Below, in pieces: positions 1-7,779 of a stretch of DNA of 37,039 nt. A model generated the notes under the pieces. It was not told where the DNA came from, made no database searches, and was given only the letters and a program-made list of their open reading frames with translations. The stretch is taken from positions 1 to 37,039 of the forward strand of contig DRME01000127.1 of assembly GCA_011375175.1 (NCBI GenBank), given 5' to 3'. Numbering within the stretch: position 1 is the first letter of the stretch; the number at the start of each line of letters is the position of its first letter. The position numbers and the translations under genes were made by a program. Source of the DNA: Deltaproteobacteria bacterium (lineage in GTDB: Bacteria; Desulfobacterota; GWC2-55-46; DRME01).

Positions 1-160
1 CCTCAGACTCCCTCCAAAAACTTTTAACGCCCTGCGGATCACCCCGATTTTGCAAGCAAAATCGGGGTGATCCGCAGGGAATTAAAAGTCTTTGAAGGGG
101 GTCCGGGGGAAACTTTCTACAGAAAGTTTCCCCCGGTGCAATAAATCAGAGCTTCCTTAA
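1..160. repeat. Family A palindromic repeat, copy A1 (cut by window start)
   Basis: The copy starts inside its left arm. It holds a central perfect hairpin at 30-79 (24 bp arms, 2 nt between them), then the arm AAAAGTCTTTGAAGGGGG, then a second perfect hairpin at 103-136 (16 bp arms). It ends with an ATAAATCAGAGCTTCCTTAA boundary at 141-160. Related copies lie at 9723-9895, 11525-11735, 32068-32276 and 36785-37039, with fragments elsewhere. No reading frame here is credible. Confidence 0.9.
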
Positions 161-215
161 TTACTCCGGGGGAAACTTTTTGTAGAAGGGCCGTAGGCCC
201 GGGTCTGCCCCATGC
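161..215. repeat. Family A arm fragment
   Basis: TTACTCCGGGGGAAACTTTTTG followed by GGGCCGTAGGCCC matches the outer arm seen at 36890-36920 and 25505-25545. It is a second, incomplete unit abutting copy A1. Confidence 0.65.
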
Positions 216-240
216 CTCCTCTATTATTCGGATGTTCGGC

Positions 241-310
241 GGTGGCCTGGAGGTTCGGCCCGCGCCGGGCGGGGTTTTTACGCCCTTGCGGGCCGAACCT
301 CCAGGGCACC
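241..310. repeat. Family B hairpin repeat, copy B1
   Basis: The outer stem is GGTG plus CCTGGAGGTTCGGCCCGC paired with its complement ending CACC at 310, with one mismatch. An inner stem GGGCG/CGCCC surrounds a T-rich loop. Copies B2 (9909-9986) and B3 (20212-20288) fold the same way with different bases at paired positions. It lies about 160 bp before the start of the lipoprotein gene at 469. The open frame through it is not taken as coding. Confidence 0.85.
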
Positions 311-340
311 GCCCCCCAGGCAGCGGGCGCGGGCAAGGCG

Positions 341-410
341 CCCCTTCAAAGACTTTCGATACGAACCGGTTTTCCCCTGTTCTGCCTGGCGGAACAGGGG
401 AAAACCGAGG
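341..410. repeat. Family A core fragment
   Basis: CCCCTTCAAAGACTTTCGAT is an arm of family A. It is followed by a hairpin with arms at 367-382 and 392-407 (CGGTTTTCCCCTGTTC and its complement) that resembles the central hairpins at 11602 and 36970. The other arm is missing. Confidence 0.7.
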
Positions 411-468
411 ATGCCCCGTTACGTTACTCCCCGTGGCGATAGTCCCTTACGCGCGGAGGCGCCATCTC

Positions 469-1446
469 ATGGCGGCGCTTGCCCTTCTGGCCGCGGCCCT
501 CTTCACGGCCGGCTGCGCTCAGGCGCTCCGGGACGTGCGCGGGAGGGCGGCCCCCGTTCCCCCGCCGGCCGTATTTCTCGAAGGGGTGCCCTTCTTCCCC
601 GGCGGCGACGAGCTCTGCGGCCCGGCGGCCCTCGCCTCGGTGCTCGCCTACCACGGCGCAGAGGTCACGATGGAGGAGATAAGCGCCGCCGTCTACGAGC
701 CGCGCATAGGCGGCTCGCTCATGCTGGACATGCTCGTCTACGCCGGACGAGTCGGCATGGAAGCCGTATTCTTCGACGGCACGATGGGGGACGTGGGCCG
801 GCTGCTGCGGGAGGGCTACCCCGTGATCCTCTTTCTCAACCTCGGGCTCAGGGCGTATCCGGTGGGCCACTTCGTGGTGGTGACGGGCATGGACGAGCGG
901 CGGGGGGTGGTGGTGCTCCACACGGGCCGCAAGGCCCACGAGGCGGCGTCCGTGGAAGAGATCGGGTCCGCCTGGAAGAGGGGAGGCGGCGGGGCGCTGC
1001 TCGTGAGACCGCCCCTTCCCGGCGACGGCACGGCCCTGGCCGAGTACCTGCGCCGCGCCTCGGAGCTCGTCGGGCAGGGACGCTTCGAGCAGGCCCGGCG
1101 CGTCGTCTCGCGCGCCCTCCTCTCCTATCCGGGCAACCCCCTTCTCTTAAACGACCTGGCGTGGACGCTGATGGAGCTCGGACGCCTCGACGAGGCCGGG
1201 CAGACGGCCGCCGAGGCCCTTGAGCGCGACCCCTCCCGGCGTCACGTCTACCTCGACACCATGGGCGTCGTCCACACAAGGCTCGGCCTCTACGAGCGCG
1301 CCGAAAGAGAGCTTTCAGAGGCTCTCGACGCCGCGGCGGCAAGCGGGGCCGACCCGAAGGCGAAGGACCTAATCGAAGCCCACCTCATGGAGCTCTACAG
1401 GGAGAGAGGGCGCGAGGGGGCCGGCGAGCTCCGGCGGCCGCGATGA
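469..1446 (+). CDS. C39-like cysteine peptidase / TPR lipoprotein (PA2778-like)
   Basis: This 325-aa protein is a probable lipoprotein. The N-terminus is a short hydrophobic signal ending in the lipobox FTAGC with Cys16. Residues about 35-170 look like a papain-fold C39-type peptidase: Cys50 in DELCGPAALASVL is the likely nucleophile and His134 in PVGHFVVVTG its partner. Residues about 185-310 contain TPR-like helices (LAWTLMELGRLDEA, VVHTRLGLYERAERE). Architecture and order match the PA2778 family of cysteine peptidases, whose substrate is not established. ATG469 is chosen because GGAGG at 455-459 sits 9 nt upstream and the signal peptide starts there. The longer open frame from 232 runs through a repeat. 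The stop overlaps the next start by 4 nt (ATGA), so it is coupled to rlmB. Confidence 0.82.
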   Translation: MAALALLAAALFTAGCAQALRDVRGRAAPVPPPAVFLEGVPFFPGGDELCGPAALASVLAYHGAEVTMEEISAAVYEPRIGGSLMLDMLVYAGRVGMEAVFFDGTMGDVGRLLREGYPVILFLNLGLRAYPVGHFVVVTGMDERRGVVVLHTGRKAHEAASVEEIGSAWKRGGGGALLVRPPLPGDGTALAEYLRRASELVGQGRFEQARRVVSRALLSYPGNPLLLNDLAWTLMELGRLDEAGQTAAEALERDPSRRHVYLDTMGVVHTRLGLYERAERELSEALDAAAASGADPKAKDLIEAHLMELYRERGREGAGELRRPR

Positions 1447-2222
1447 AGCGCACGGTCTACGGCATGAACCCCGTCATCGAGGCCCTGCGCTCGGAGAGGG
1501 ACGCGGTGACGGAGGTCCTCGTAGGGAGGGGGCGTCACGGCGAGAGGATCCGCCGCGTTGTGGAGCTCGCCCGCCGCAGGGGCGCGGCCGTGAGGGTCGT
1601 GGCCGCCGCCGAGCTCTCGGCGCTCACCGGCACGCACAGGCACCAGGGCGTGGCGGCCCTCGTGCGGGGCGCCTACGCATACGCCCACCTTGAAGACCTC
1701 ATCGACGCCTGGAAGAGCAGCGGGCGCGCGGCGCTCTTTCTGGTGCTCGACTCCATAGAGGATCCGCAAAACCTCGGCGCCCTCATAAGGGCCGCCGAGT
1801 GCGCAGGCGCCCACGGTGTCGTCATACCGAAGGACAGGGCCTGCGGCGTAACGGCGGCGGCCGTGAAGGCATCGGCCGGCGCCGCCGAGCACATGCCCGT
1901 TGCGAGGGTCACGAACCTCGCAAGGACGATGGACAGACTCAAGGCCGAGGGCCTGTGGATCGTCGCCTTGGAGGGGACCTCGGCTGAGAGCATCTACGAC
2001 GCCGACCTCTCCGGCGACCTGGCCCTCGTCGTAGGCGGCGAGGGGAGAGGGATCGGCAGGCTCGTCATGTCGAAGTGCGACTTCGCGGTGAAGATACCGA
2101 TGGCCGGGCGCGTGGGCTCGCTCAACGCGAGCCAGGCCGCGGCGGTGGCGCTCTTCGAGACCGTCAGGAGACGAAGGGGGCGGGATGATAGGACTCATAA
2201 GGGAAGCGGCCGCAAGGCTTGA
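1443..2222 (+). CDS. rlmB: 23S rRNA 2'-O-methyltransferase RlmB (TrmH/SpoU family)
   Basis: This 259-aa SpoU-class methyltransferase is of the RlmB type, which in E. coli 2'-O-methylates G2251 in the peptidyl-transferase P loop. An N-terminal substrate-binding domain (residues 1-75, starting MKRTVYGMNPVIEAL) precedes the knotted SAM-binding domain. The three family motifs are present: DPQNLGALIR (107-116), VVGGEGRGI (196-204) and IPMAGRVGSLNASQA (218-232). Length is normal. It overlaps the upstream lipoprotein gene by 4 nt and the downstream ilvA by 38 nt, so the three are probably cotranslated. A related TrmH-family role cannot be fully excluded, but the N-terminal domain favours RlmB. Confidence 0.93.
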   Translation: MKRTVYGMNPVIEALRSERDAVTEVLVGRGRHGERIRRVVELARRRGAAVRVVAAAELSALTGTHRHQGVAALVRGAYAYAHLEDLIDAWKSSGRAALFLVLDSIEDPQNLGALIRAAECAGAHGVVIPKDRACGVTAAAVKASAGAAEHMPVARVTNLARTMDRLKAEGLWIVALEGTSAESIYDADLSGDLALVVGGEGRGIGRLVMSKCDFAVKIPMAGRVGSLNASQAAAVALFETVRRRRGRDDRTHKGSGRKA

Positions 2223-3390
2223 AGGGGTGGTGAGCCGCACGCCGGTGGTCTGCTCGGCATCGCTCGGCGGGATGCTGGGCGTGGAGCTGTGCATGAAGCT
2301 TGAGAACATGCAGAAGACCGGCTCCTTCAAGGCGAGGGGCGCCTACAACAGGATAAGCACCCTCGACGACGGGAAGAGACGGGCGGGCGTGGTGGCCGCC
2401 TCGTCGGGCAATCACGCCCAGGGGGTGGCCTGGGCCGCCGCGCGCCTCGGCGTGAGAAGCGTCATAGTGATGCCCGAGACGGCGCCCATCATAAAGCAGG
2501 TGGCCACCCGCGGCTACGGCGGCGAGGTCGTATTGCACGGGCGCGGCTTCGAGGACGCCATGGAGCGGGCCCTGGAGCTCGCCTCGGAACAGGGGCTCAC
2601 CCTCGTCCACGCCTTCGACGACGACTTCGTGATCGCCGGCCAGGGCACCGTCGGGCTCGAAATAATGGAGGAGCTGGCCGACGCGGACACGGTGGTAGTG
2701 CCCGTAGGCGGCGGAGGTCTCATCTCCGGCATATCGACGGCCGTCAAGGCCCTGAACCCCTCGGTCAGGGTCGTGGGCGTGGAGGCCGCAGCCTCGCCGT
2801 CGTGCAGCGCCGCCCTCGAGGCGGGCAGGCCCGTCGACGTCGCCCCGGCCGACACCATAGCGGACGGCATCGCCATAAAACGGCTCTGCCGCCGCACCCT
2901 CTCCATCATCGCCGAAAAGGTCGACGACGTGGTCACGGTGGACGAGGACGCCATAGCCGCGGCCGTGCTCAAGCTGCTGGAGCGCAAGAAGCTCATGGTC
3001 GAGGGCGCCGGCGCCACGGCCCTTGCGGCCTGCATGGAGGGGAAGCTCCCGCCGGGGGCCCGGAAGGTGGTGCTCGTCGCAAGCGGAGGCAACATGGACG
3101 TGACAACGCTCGACAGGATCATAAGGCTCGGCCTGCTGCGCGAGGGACGGATCCGCCGCATATCAACCCTGCTGCGCGACGCTCCGGGAGAGCTCGCCCG
3201 CCTTACCGCCCTCCTCGCCGCCAGGAGGTCGAACATACTGGAAGTGACCCACGAACGCGACCGCATGGACGTGCCGGTGGGCAAGGCCCTCATCCACATA
3301 ACGATAGAAGTGGAAGACGGGGAGCACGGCGCCGCCGTCACCGCCGCCTTGAAGGACGCCGGTTACAGGCTCGAGGGCCCCTCCCTGTAA
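2185..3390 (+). CDS. ilvA: Threonine ammonia-lyase (threonine dehydratase) with C-terminal ACT domain
   Basis: This 401-aa PLP enzyme of fold type II converts threonine to 2-oxobutanoate and ammonia, the first step towards isoleucine. The PLP lysine is Lys49 in KTGSFKARGA. SSGNHAQG (73-80) and the glycine-rich phosphate-binding loop VGGGGLISG follow. Residues about 320-400 form one ACT-like regulatory domain (DAPGELARLTALLAARRSNILEV begins it). This is the short form of about 400 aa, as in many anaerobes, not the roughly 510-aa E. coli IlvA with two ACT-like modules. A catabolic TdcB-like role is possible. The start overlaps rlmB by 38 nt and is preceded by a purine-rich Shine-Dalgarno-like run. 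Confidence 0.9.
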   Translation: MIGLIREAAARLEGVVSRTPVVCSASLGGMLGVELCMKLENMQKTGSFKARGAYNRISTLDDGKRRAGVVAASSGNHAQGVAWAAARLGVRSVIVMPETAPIIKQVATRGYGGEVVLHGRGFEDAMERALELASEQGLTLVHAFDDDFVIAGQGTVGLEIMEELADADTVVVPVGGGGLISGISTAVKALNPSVRVVGVEAAASPSCSAALEAGRPVDVAPADTIADGIAIKRLCRRTLSIIAEKVDDVVTVDEDAIAAAVLKLLERKKLMVEGAGATALAACMEGKLPPGARKVVLVASGGNMDVTTLDRIIRLGLLREGRIRRISTLLRDAPGELARLTALLAARRSNILEVTHERDRMDVPVGKALIHITIEVEDGEHGAAVTAALKDAGYRLEGPSL

Positions 3391-3509
3391 GGGTCACGGC
3401 GCCCCCCTCCCCCTCCCCCCCCGCCGAAGCCCAATCTTTGTGCATCCCTGCCCAAAAAAGGTCCTTCTCCGGCGACGCCGCGCCCCTCAAACCACCTTCA
3501 AAACAGCCT

Positions 3510-3525
3510 TGGCACCGTTCTTGCT
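3510..3525 (+). promoter_or_regulatory. Sigma-54 (-24/-12) promoter for the ANTAR regulator
   Basis: TGGCACCGTTCTTGCT matches the RpoN consensus TGGCACG-N4-TTGCW with one change. GG at 3511-3512 and GC at 3523-3524 are 12 bp apart, as required. Transcription would start near 3536, about 60 nt before the ATG at 3598. It closely resembles the element at 5079-5094. Confidence 0.85.
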
Positions 3526-3597
3526 ACTCCTGTGGGCCGTAGGGCGGGCCATCCGGCCATCCGGGCCTGGGGGCCTGCGGCAAACAAAGGAGACGGT

Positions 3598-4170
3598 ATG
3601 AAGAAGGTGGCTTTGATAGACGACGAGGCGTCGCAGAGGGTGGTGCTGCGCGGCTTCCTCGAGGACGCCGGCTACGAGGTCGTGGCCGAGGGCGGCGACG
3701 GCTCCCAGGCCGTGGACATCTGCACCGCCAACGACCCGGACCTCGTGATAATGGACGTCAAGATGCCGGGCATGGACGGCATCGAGGCGGCGAGACTCAT
3801 AAACTCGCTCCGTCCCACGCCGGTGCTGCTCCTTACGGCGAGCTCCGACGACGAGACCGTGCGAAGGGCCGTCGAGGCCGGAGTGATGGCCTACCTCACA
3901 AAACCCGTGAGGTTCGAGGAGCTCCAGCCGGCCATAGAGCTCGCTCTCGACCGCCACAACGAGCTCGAACAGCTCCGCAAGGAAAACGTGGACCTCAAGG
4001 AGGCCATAGAGACCCGCAAGGTCGTGGAGCGCGCCAAGGGGCTGCTCATGGAGAAGGAGGGACTCACGGAGAAGGAGGCCTTCGGGAGGCTGCGCAAGAT
4101 AAGCATGGACAGGCGAAGCACCATGCGCGAGATAGCGGAAGTGATAATCAAGGCGCTGGGCGAGCTCTGA
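3598..4170 (+). CDS. ANTAR-domain response regulator (RNA-binding antiterminator)
   Basis: This 190-aa protein has a receiver domain (1-115): acidic pair Asp8-Asp9, phosphoacceptor Asp53 in IMDVKMPGMDG, Thr80 and Lys102. A short coiled coil (about 121-140) leads to an ANTAR domain (about 138-187) with VERAKGLLM and the three-helix pattern of the family. ANTAR proteins such as AmiR, NasT and EutV bind paired hexaloop hairpins in mRNA leaders and block terminator formation. A matching RNA element lies at 7780-7871 before glnK. In Geobacter an ANTAR regulator (GnfR) with kinase GnfK controls nitrogen genes. No histidine kinase is seen in this window. ATG3598 has AAAGGAG about 6 nt upstream; the GTG at 3532 would precede the predicted transcription start. 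Confidence 0.92.
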   Translation: MKKVALIDDEASQRVVLRGFLEDAGYEVVAEGGDGSQAVDICTANDPDLVIMDVKMPGMDGIEAARLINSLRPTPVLLLTASSDDETVRRAVEAGVMAYLTKPVRFEELQPAIELALDRHNELEQLRKENVDLKEAIETRKVVERAKGLLMEKEGLTEKEAFGRLRKISMDRRSTMREIAEVIIKALGEL

Positions 4171-4234
4171 ACCACGCGCCAGGACCGCCGATCTTCGAAG
4201 CCGACTGCGAGGGAACGACGAAGGAGGTGCCCCC

Positions 4235-4954
4235 ATGAAGAAAGTTCTTATCATCCAGCAGGTGCCCCACGAGGGTCCCGGCACACTGGGCCGGATAATG
4301 GAGAGGGCCGGCATCGAAACGGAGCTTGTCAAGGTCTGCGCCGGCGCGAAGACGCCGGGGCGCGCAGACCGCTACAGCGCCGTCGTCGTGCTGGGCGGAC
4401 CGATGGGCGTATACGAGGAGAAGAGATACCCCTTTCTCACGGCCGAGATCCGCCTCATCGAGAGCGCCCTGCGAAGCGGCGTGCCCGTAATGGGCATATG
4501 CCTCGGCGCGCAGCTCCTGGCCAGGGCCGCAGGCGCCGCCGTCTTCCGCAGGCCCGAGCGCGAGATAGGATGGTACGACATAGACCTGACGGACGAGGGA
4601 AGGGCCGACCGCCTTCTCTTCGGCCTGCCCCGCCGCATGAAGGTCTTCCAGTGGCACGGCGACACCTTCGACATACCGCCGGGAGCCGTCAGGCTCGCCT
4701 CGTCGAGGCTCTTCGAAAACCAGCTCTTCCGCATAGGCCCCTCCTACGGCTTCCAGTTCCACCTGGAGGTGACGGAATCGATGATCCTCCAGTGGCTCGA
4801 GGTCAACGGCGACGAGCTCGCGGACCTGTCGGGCACAATCGACCCCGCGGCCGTAAGGGCCCGGACGCCTCTGCTGACGGAGACGCTCAGGCGCTACGCT
4901 GAGGCGGTCTTCTCCAGGTGGCTCCGGGGTCTCGGCAGCCGGTGGGCGCCCTGA
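4235..4954 (+). CDS. Class I glutamine amidotransferase-like protein
   Basis: This 239-aa protein has a complete class I (triad) glutaminase fold: nucleophile Cys89 in GICLGAQLLA and His176/Glu178 in FQFHLEVT. VVLGGPMGVYEE (51-62) forms the oxyanion-side loop. It resembles stand-alone GMP-synthase-like amidotransferases, which lack a synthetase domain and whose acceptor is usually unknown. AAGGAGGTG lies just upstream of ATG4235. It follows the ANTAR regulator by 64 nt in the same direction and may share its sigma-54 promoter, which would fit a glutamine or nitrogen role. That link is inference. Confidence 0.85.
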   Translation: MKKVLIIQQVPHEGPGTLGRIMERAGIETELVKVCAGAKTPGRADRYSAVVVLGGPMGVYEEKRYPFLTAEIRLIESALRSGVPVMGICLGAQLLARAAGAAVFRRPEREIGWYDIDLTDEGRADRLLFGLPRRMKVFQWHGDTFDIPPGAVRLASSRLFENQLFRIGPSYGFQFHLEVTESMILQWLEVNGDELADLSGTIDPAAVRARTPLLTETLRRYAEAVFSRWLRGLGSRWAP

Positions 4955-5078
4955 GCCGGGAACCCTATGACCGGACCTTAATCACCGCCTGCCCAAAATA
5001 GAGGCAGAACCGGGCGGCCCGCCGGCAAGGTACGGCGAAAAGACGGCCCCGGCCGGGGCCGGAGGCATGAGGCGTGGA

Positions 5079-5094
5079 TGGCACGCTTCTTGCT
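5079..5094 (+). promoter_or_regulatory. Sigma-54 (-24/-12) promoter for the porin/amtB operon
   Basis: TGGCACGCTTCTTGCT is a full match to TGGCACG-N4-TTGCW. GG at 5080-5081 and GC at 5092-5093 are 12 bp apart. The predicted start is near 5105, giving a leader of about 130 nt before ATG5236. CCTGCCCAAAA at 4988-4998, which also occurs upstream of the 3510 promoter, is a candidate activator site. Confidence 0.88.
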
Positions 5095-5235
5095 GTTACC
5101 TGAAGCAAGGCCCGTCGCAGCAATGGGGACGGTCCGGGAACACAGCAGGCGCGGGCGCCCTATCTTCCCGCTCGGAGAGGGGGGCGCATTCTCGTCTTCA
5201 TAACCAAACCTGCACGGAATAAGGAGGAAGCCTTG

Positions 5236-6261
5236 ATGAAAGCACTGAAGAGGACGTTGTTGACGGCGGCGGCGTTGTTTATGCCCATCTGCGCGGCGGA
5301 CGCCGGGGCCTCGGACCTGGAGATAACCGGCTTCGTCGACGCGAGCCTTGCGGACACGGAGTTCACCACCAGCGGCTTCGAGGTGGAGGAGGTGGAGCTC
5401 GACTTCTTCAAGAAACTCGGCGAGCGCACCTCGCTGAGGGCCGACATCAACTACAGGGCCGAAGACGCCAAGACGGACGACCTCTCCTTCGACGACATAG
5501 TGGAGCAGGGCTACGTGACCTACACGGCCCCCGTGGGCGACGGCCTGGAGTTCACCTTCGGCAAGTTCAACGCGCCCATAGGGTTCGAGCTCCTCGACCC
5601 GGTGGACATGTACCAGTACTCGCACGCCCTGGTCTTCAACTACGGCGTGCCCACAAACGTCACGGGGCTCATGGGCGCCTACGCCTTCGGCGAGGTGGTG
5701 GACATAGTCCTCTACGTCGTCAACGGCTGGGACAACAACATCGACGACAACGACTCGCGCACCGTCGGGGGACGGCTCGGCATAACGCCCGTAAAGGACG
5801 TGAACATCGGCTTCTCGGCCATCAGCGGCGCCGAGAAGACGGGCAACAGCGACGACAGGAGGACGGTCTACGACGTGGACTTCTCCGTTACGGCCGTGCC
5901 CAACCTTCTCATCGGCGGCGAGCTCAACATAGGCAGCGAGGAGAAGGCCAGCGCCGTCACCGCCGGCGACGACGCCGAGTGGCTGGCCGGCCTGCTCATG
6001 GTCCACTACGACTTCACGGACTTCGCGGGCCTTACGCTGCGCTACGACTACTTCGACGACAAGGACGGCGCAAGGCTCGGAAGCGGCGTGAAGGAGACGC
6101 GCCAGGCCTACACCATCGCCCCCACCTTCTCGGTCGGCGACCACACACACATCGTCGTCGAGTACCGCCGCGACAAGTCGGACGCCAAGGTCTTCGGCCC
6201 CGCCGGCGCCATGCAGGACAAGATGGACTCGGCGGCCGTGAGGCTCACATACGCCTTCTGA
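5236..6261 (+). CDS. Outer-membrane beta-barrel porin (BBP2/OmpL-like)
   Basis: This 341-aa protein has a signal peptide (MKALKRTLLTAAALFMPIC...ADAGA) followed by alternating, aromatic-rich beta strands and a C-terminal Phe (VRLTYAF), typical of BamA-inserted barrels. GKFNAPIGFELLDP and NYGVPTNVTGLMGAYAF resemble the BBP2 putative porin family. It should give small solutes access to the periplasm; its place before two ammonium channels and behind a sigma-54 promoter suggests a nitrogen compound (inference). ATG5236 is preferred over TTG5233 because AAGGAGG at 5221-5227 sits 8 nt away. Confidence 0.85.
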   Translation: MKALKRTLLTAAALFMPICAADAGASDLEITGFVDASLADTEFTTSGFEVEEVELDFFKKLGERTSLRADINYRAEDAKTDDLSFDDIVEQGYVTYTAPVGDGLEFTFGKFNAPIGFELLDPVDMYQYSHALVFNYGVPTNVTGLMGAYAFGEVVDIVLYVVNGWDNNIDDNDSRTVGGRLGITPVKDVNIGFSAISGAEKTGNSDDRRTVYDVDFSVTAVPNLLIGGELNIGSEEKASAVTAGDDAEWLAGLLMVHYDFTDFAGLTLRYDYFDDKDGARLGSGVKETRQAYTIAPTFSVGDHTHIVVEYRRDKSDAKVFGPAGAMQDKMDSAAVRLTYAF

Positions 6262-6269
6262 ATCATTCA

Positions 6270-6304
6270 CACCGCCGGTCCCTTCTCCAGAGGGGCCGGC
6301 GGTG
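6270..6304 (+). terminator. Hairpin after the porin gene (weak terminator or processing site)
   Basis: CACCGCCGG pairs with CCGGCGGTG, extended inward by about five more pairs including a T-G wobble. The following bases are AAGAAAACGACGG, and a T-run appears only at about 6330. It is therefore not a classic intrinsic terminator and may let transcription pass into amtB. Confidence 0.5.
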
Positions 6305-6407
6305 AAGAAAACGACGGCTCTCTTTTTCGCCTTGGAGGAGGGCGGCAACGACGCCGCGAAGCCCCTCCGGTCTTCAACGAAGAAACCTGCCAGGGAGGTA
6401 CGACGAC

Positions 6408-7745
6408 GTGCTCAGAGTATTTTCAAGGGCCATCCATGCCATCCATCAAAAGACTTTCAGCGCCGCCGCCCCGCGGCCCCTGCCGGCGGCGCTCGGTATT
6501 TCACTGATCCTTCTGACGGCCGCCGACGCGCGGGCCGCCGGAAGCGGCGCCATAGACAAGGCCGACACGGCCTGGGTGCTCGTCTCCACGGCGCTGGTGA
6601 TGTTCATGACGCCCGGGCTCGCCTACTTCTACGCGGGCATGGTGCGAAAGAAAAACGTCCTCGACACGCTGATGCACAGTTTTTTCATGCTCTGCCTCAT
6701 CAGCGTGCAGTGGATGGCGCTCGGCTACACGCTCTCTTTCGGCCCCGACCTTGGAGGCCTTGTGGGAGGACCGCGCCACCTCATGCTCTCGGGCGTCGGC
6801 ATGGAGCCGGAGGGCACGATCCCGCACCTCCTCTTCATGATGTTCCAGGGCACCTTCGCCGCCATAACGGTGGCCCTCATAACAGGGGCCGTGGTGGAGA
6901 GGATGAAGTTCTGCGCCGTAGTCGCCTTCGGGCTCCTCTGGGCGACGCTCGTCTACGACCCCCTCTGCCACTGGGTCTGGGGCGGAGGATGGCTCTCGGA
7001 GCTCGGCGTCCTCGACTTCGCCGGCGGGATGGTGGTCCACATAAGCTGCGGCGTGTCGGCCCTGGTGGCGGCCCTGGTCCTGGGACCGCGAAAGGGCTAC
7101 CCCAGGGAGGCCATGATGCCCCACAACCTGGGCCTCACGGCCGTGGGCATGGGCATACTCTGGTTCGGCTGGTTCGGCTTCAACGCCGGGAGCGCCCTGG
7201 CGGCCGACGGCGTCGCCGCCAACACACTTGTGACGACCCACATGGCCGCCTCGATGGGCACGCTCACATGGGTCTTCACCGAGTGGCTCCACAGGGGCAA
7301 GCCCACCATGCTCGGCGCCGTCTCCGGGGCCGTGGCCGGACTGGGCTCCATAACGCCGGCGTCGGGCTTCGTCACACCGGCCTTCGCGGTGCTCATAGGA
7401 CTCGTCGGAGGGCTTGTCTGTTACTGGGCGGTGAGCGTGCTCAAGCCGCGGCTCGGCTACGACGACTCGCTCGACGTCTTCGGCATCCACGGCGTGAGCG
7501 GCATCTGGGGGAGCCTCTCCATCGGGCTCTTCGCCTCGGTGGGCGCCGAGGGACTGGTCTTAGGCAACGGGGGACAGCTCCTCAGCCAGCTCACCGGCGT
7601 GCTCGTCACCATCGCGCTCTCGGCCGGCGGCACCTTCGCCGTCCTCAAGGTCGTCGACGCGACCGTGGGACTGAGGGTGAGCAGGGAAGAAGAGATCGAG
7701 GGGCTCGACCTCTCTCAGCACGGCGAGAGCGGCTACACCTTCTGA
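6408..7745 (+). CDS. amtB: Ammonium transporter AmtB (first copy)
   Basis: This 445-aa Amt/MEP/Rh channel moves ammonium across the inner membrane. After an N-terminal extension or signal (about 1-44), it has eleven predicted membrane helices. The key E. coli residues are all present with a constant offset of 43: Asp203 (D160), His211 (H168) in DFAGGMVVHIS, and His361 (H318) in DVFGIHG. AFYAGMV-type and FGWFGFNAGSA motifs are also present. The C-terminus (EGLDLSQHGESGYTF) is the cytoplasmic tail that contacts GlnK. GTG6408 is chosen because GGGAGG lies 9 nt upstream. It lies between the porin gene and the glnK switch, probably in the porin transcript. Confidence 0.95.
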   Translation: MLRVFSRAIHAIHQKTFSAAAPRPLPAALGISLILLTAADARAAGSGAIDKADTAWVLVSTALVMFMTPGLAYFYAGMVRKKNVLDTLMHSFFMLCLISVQWMALGYTLSFGPDLGGLVGGPRHLMLSGVGMEPEGTIPHLLFMMFQGTFAAITVALITGAVVERMKFCAVVAFGLLWATLVYDPLCHWVWGGGWLSELGVLDFAGGMVVHISCGVSALVAALVLGPRKGYPREAMMPHNLGLTAVGMGILWFGWFGFNAGSALAADGVAANTLVTTHMAASMGTLTWVFTEWLHRGKPTMLGAVSGAVAGLGSITPASGFVTPAFAVLIGLVGGLVCYWAVSVLKPRLGYDDSLDVFGIHGVSGIWGSLSIGLFASVGAEGLVLGNGGQLLSQLTGVLVTIALSAGGTFAVLKVVDATVGLRVSREEEIEGLDLSQHGESGYTF

Positions 7746-7754
7746 ATCTACACC

Positions 7755-7777
7755 GGGACCCCGGAAAGAAGGGTCCC
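7755..7777 (+). other. Small hairpin after amtB
   Basis: GGGACCC (7755-7761) pairs with GGGTCCC (7771-7777) around a 9-nt loop, ten bases after the amtB stop. No T-run follows. It may protect the upstream message end or insulate the switch that follows. Confidence 0.5.
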
Positions 7778-7779
7778 CC

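Noticed and set aside
232-468. N-terminal extension of the lipoprotein gene through repeats
   Set aside because: It runs through B1 and an A fragment; the signal peptide, lipobox and ribosome site all place the start at 469.
3399-3424. C-rich tracts (also 28980-29022), possible G-quadruplex on the minus strand
   Set aside because: Run lengths are irregular and such tracts are common in G+C-rich intergenic DNA; no associated feature.
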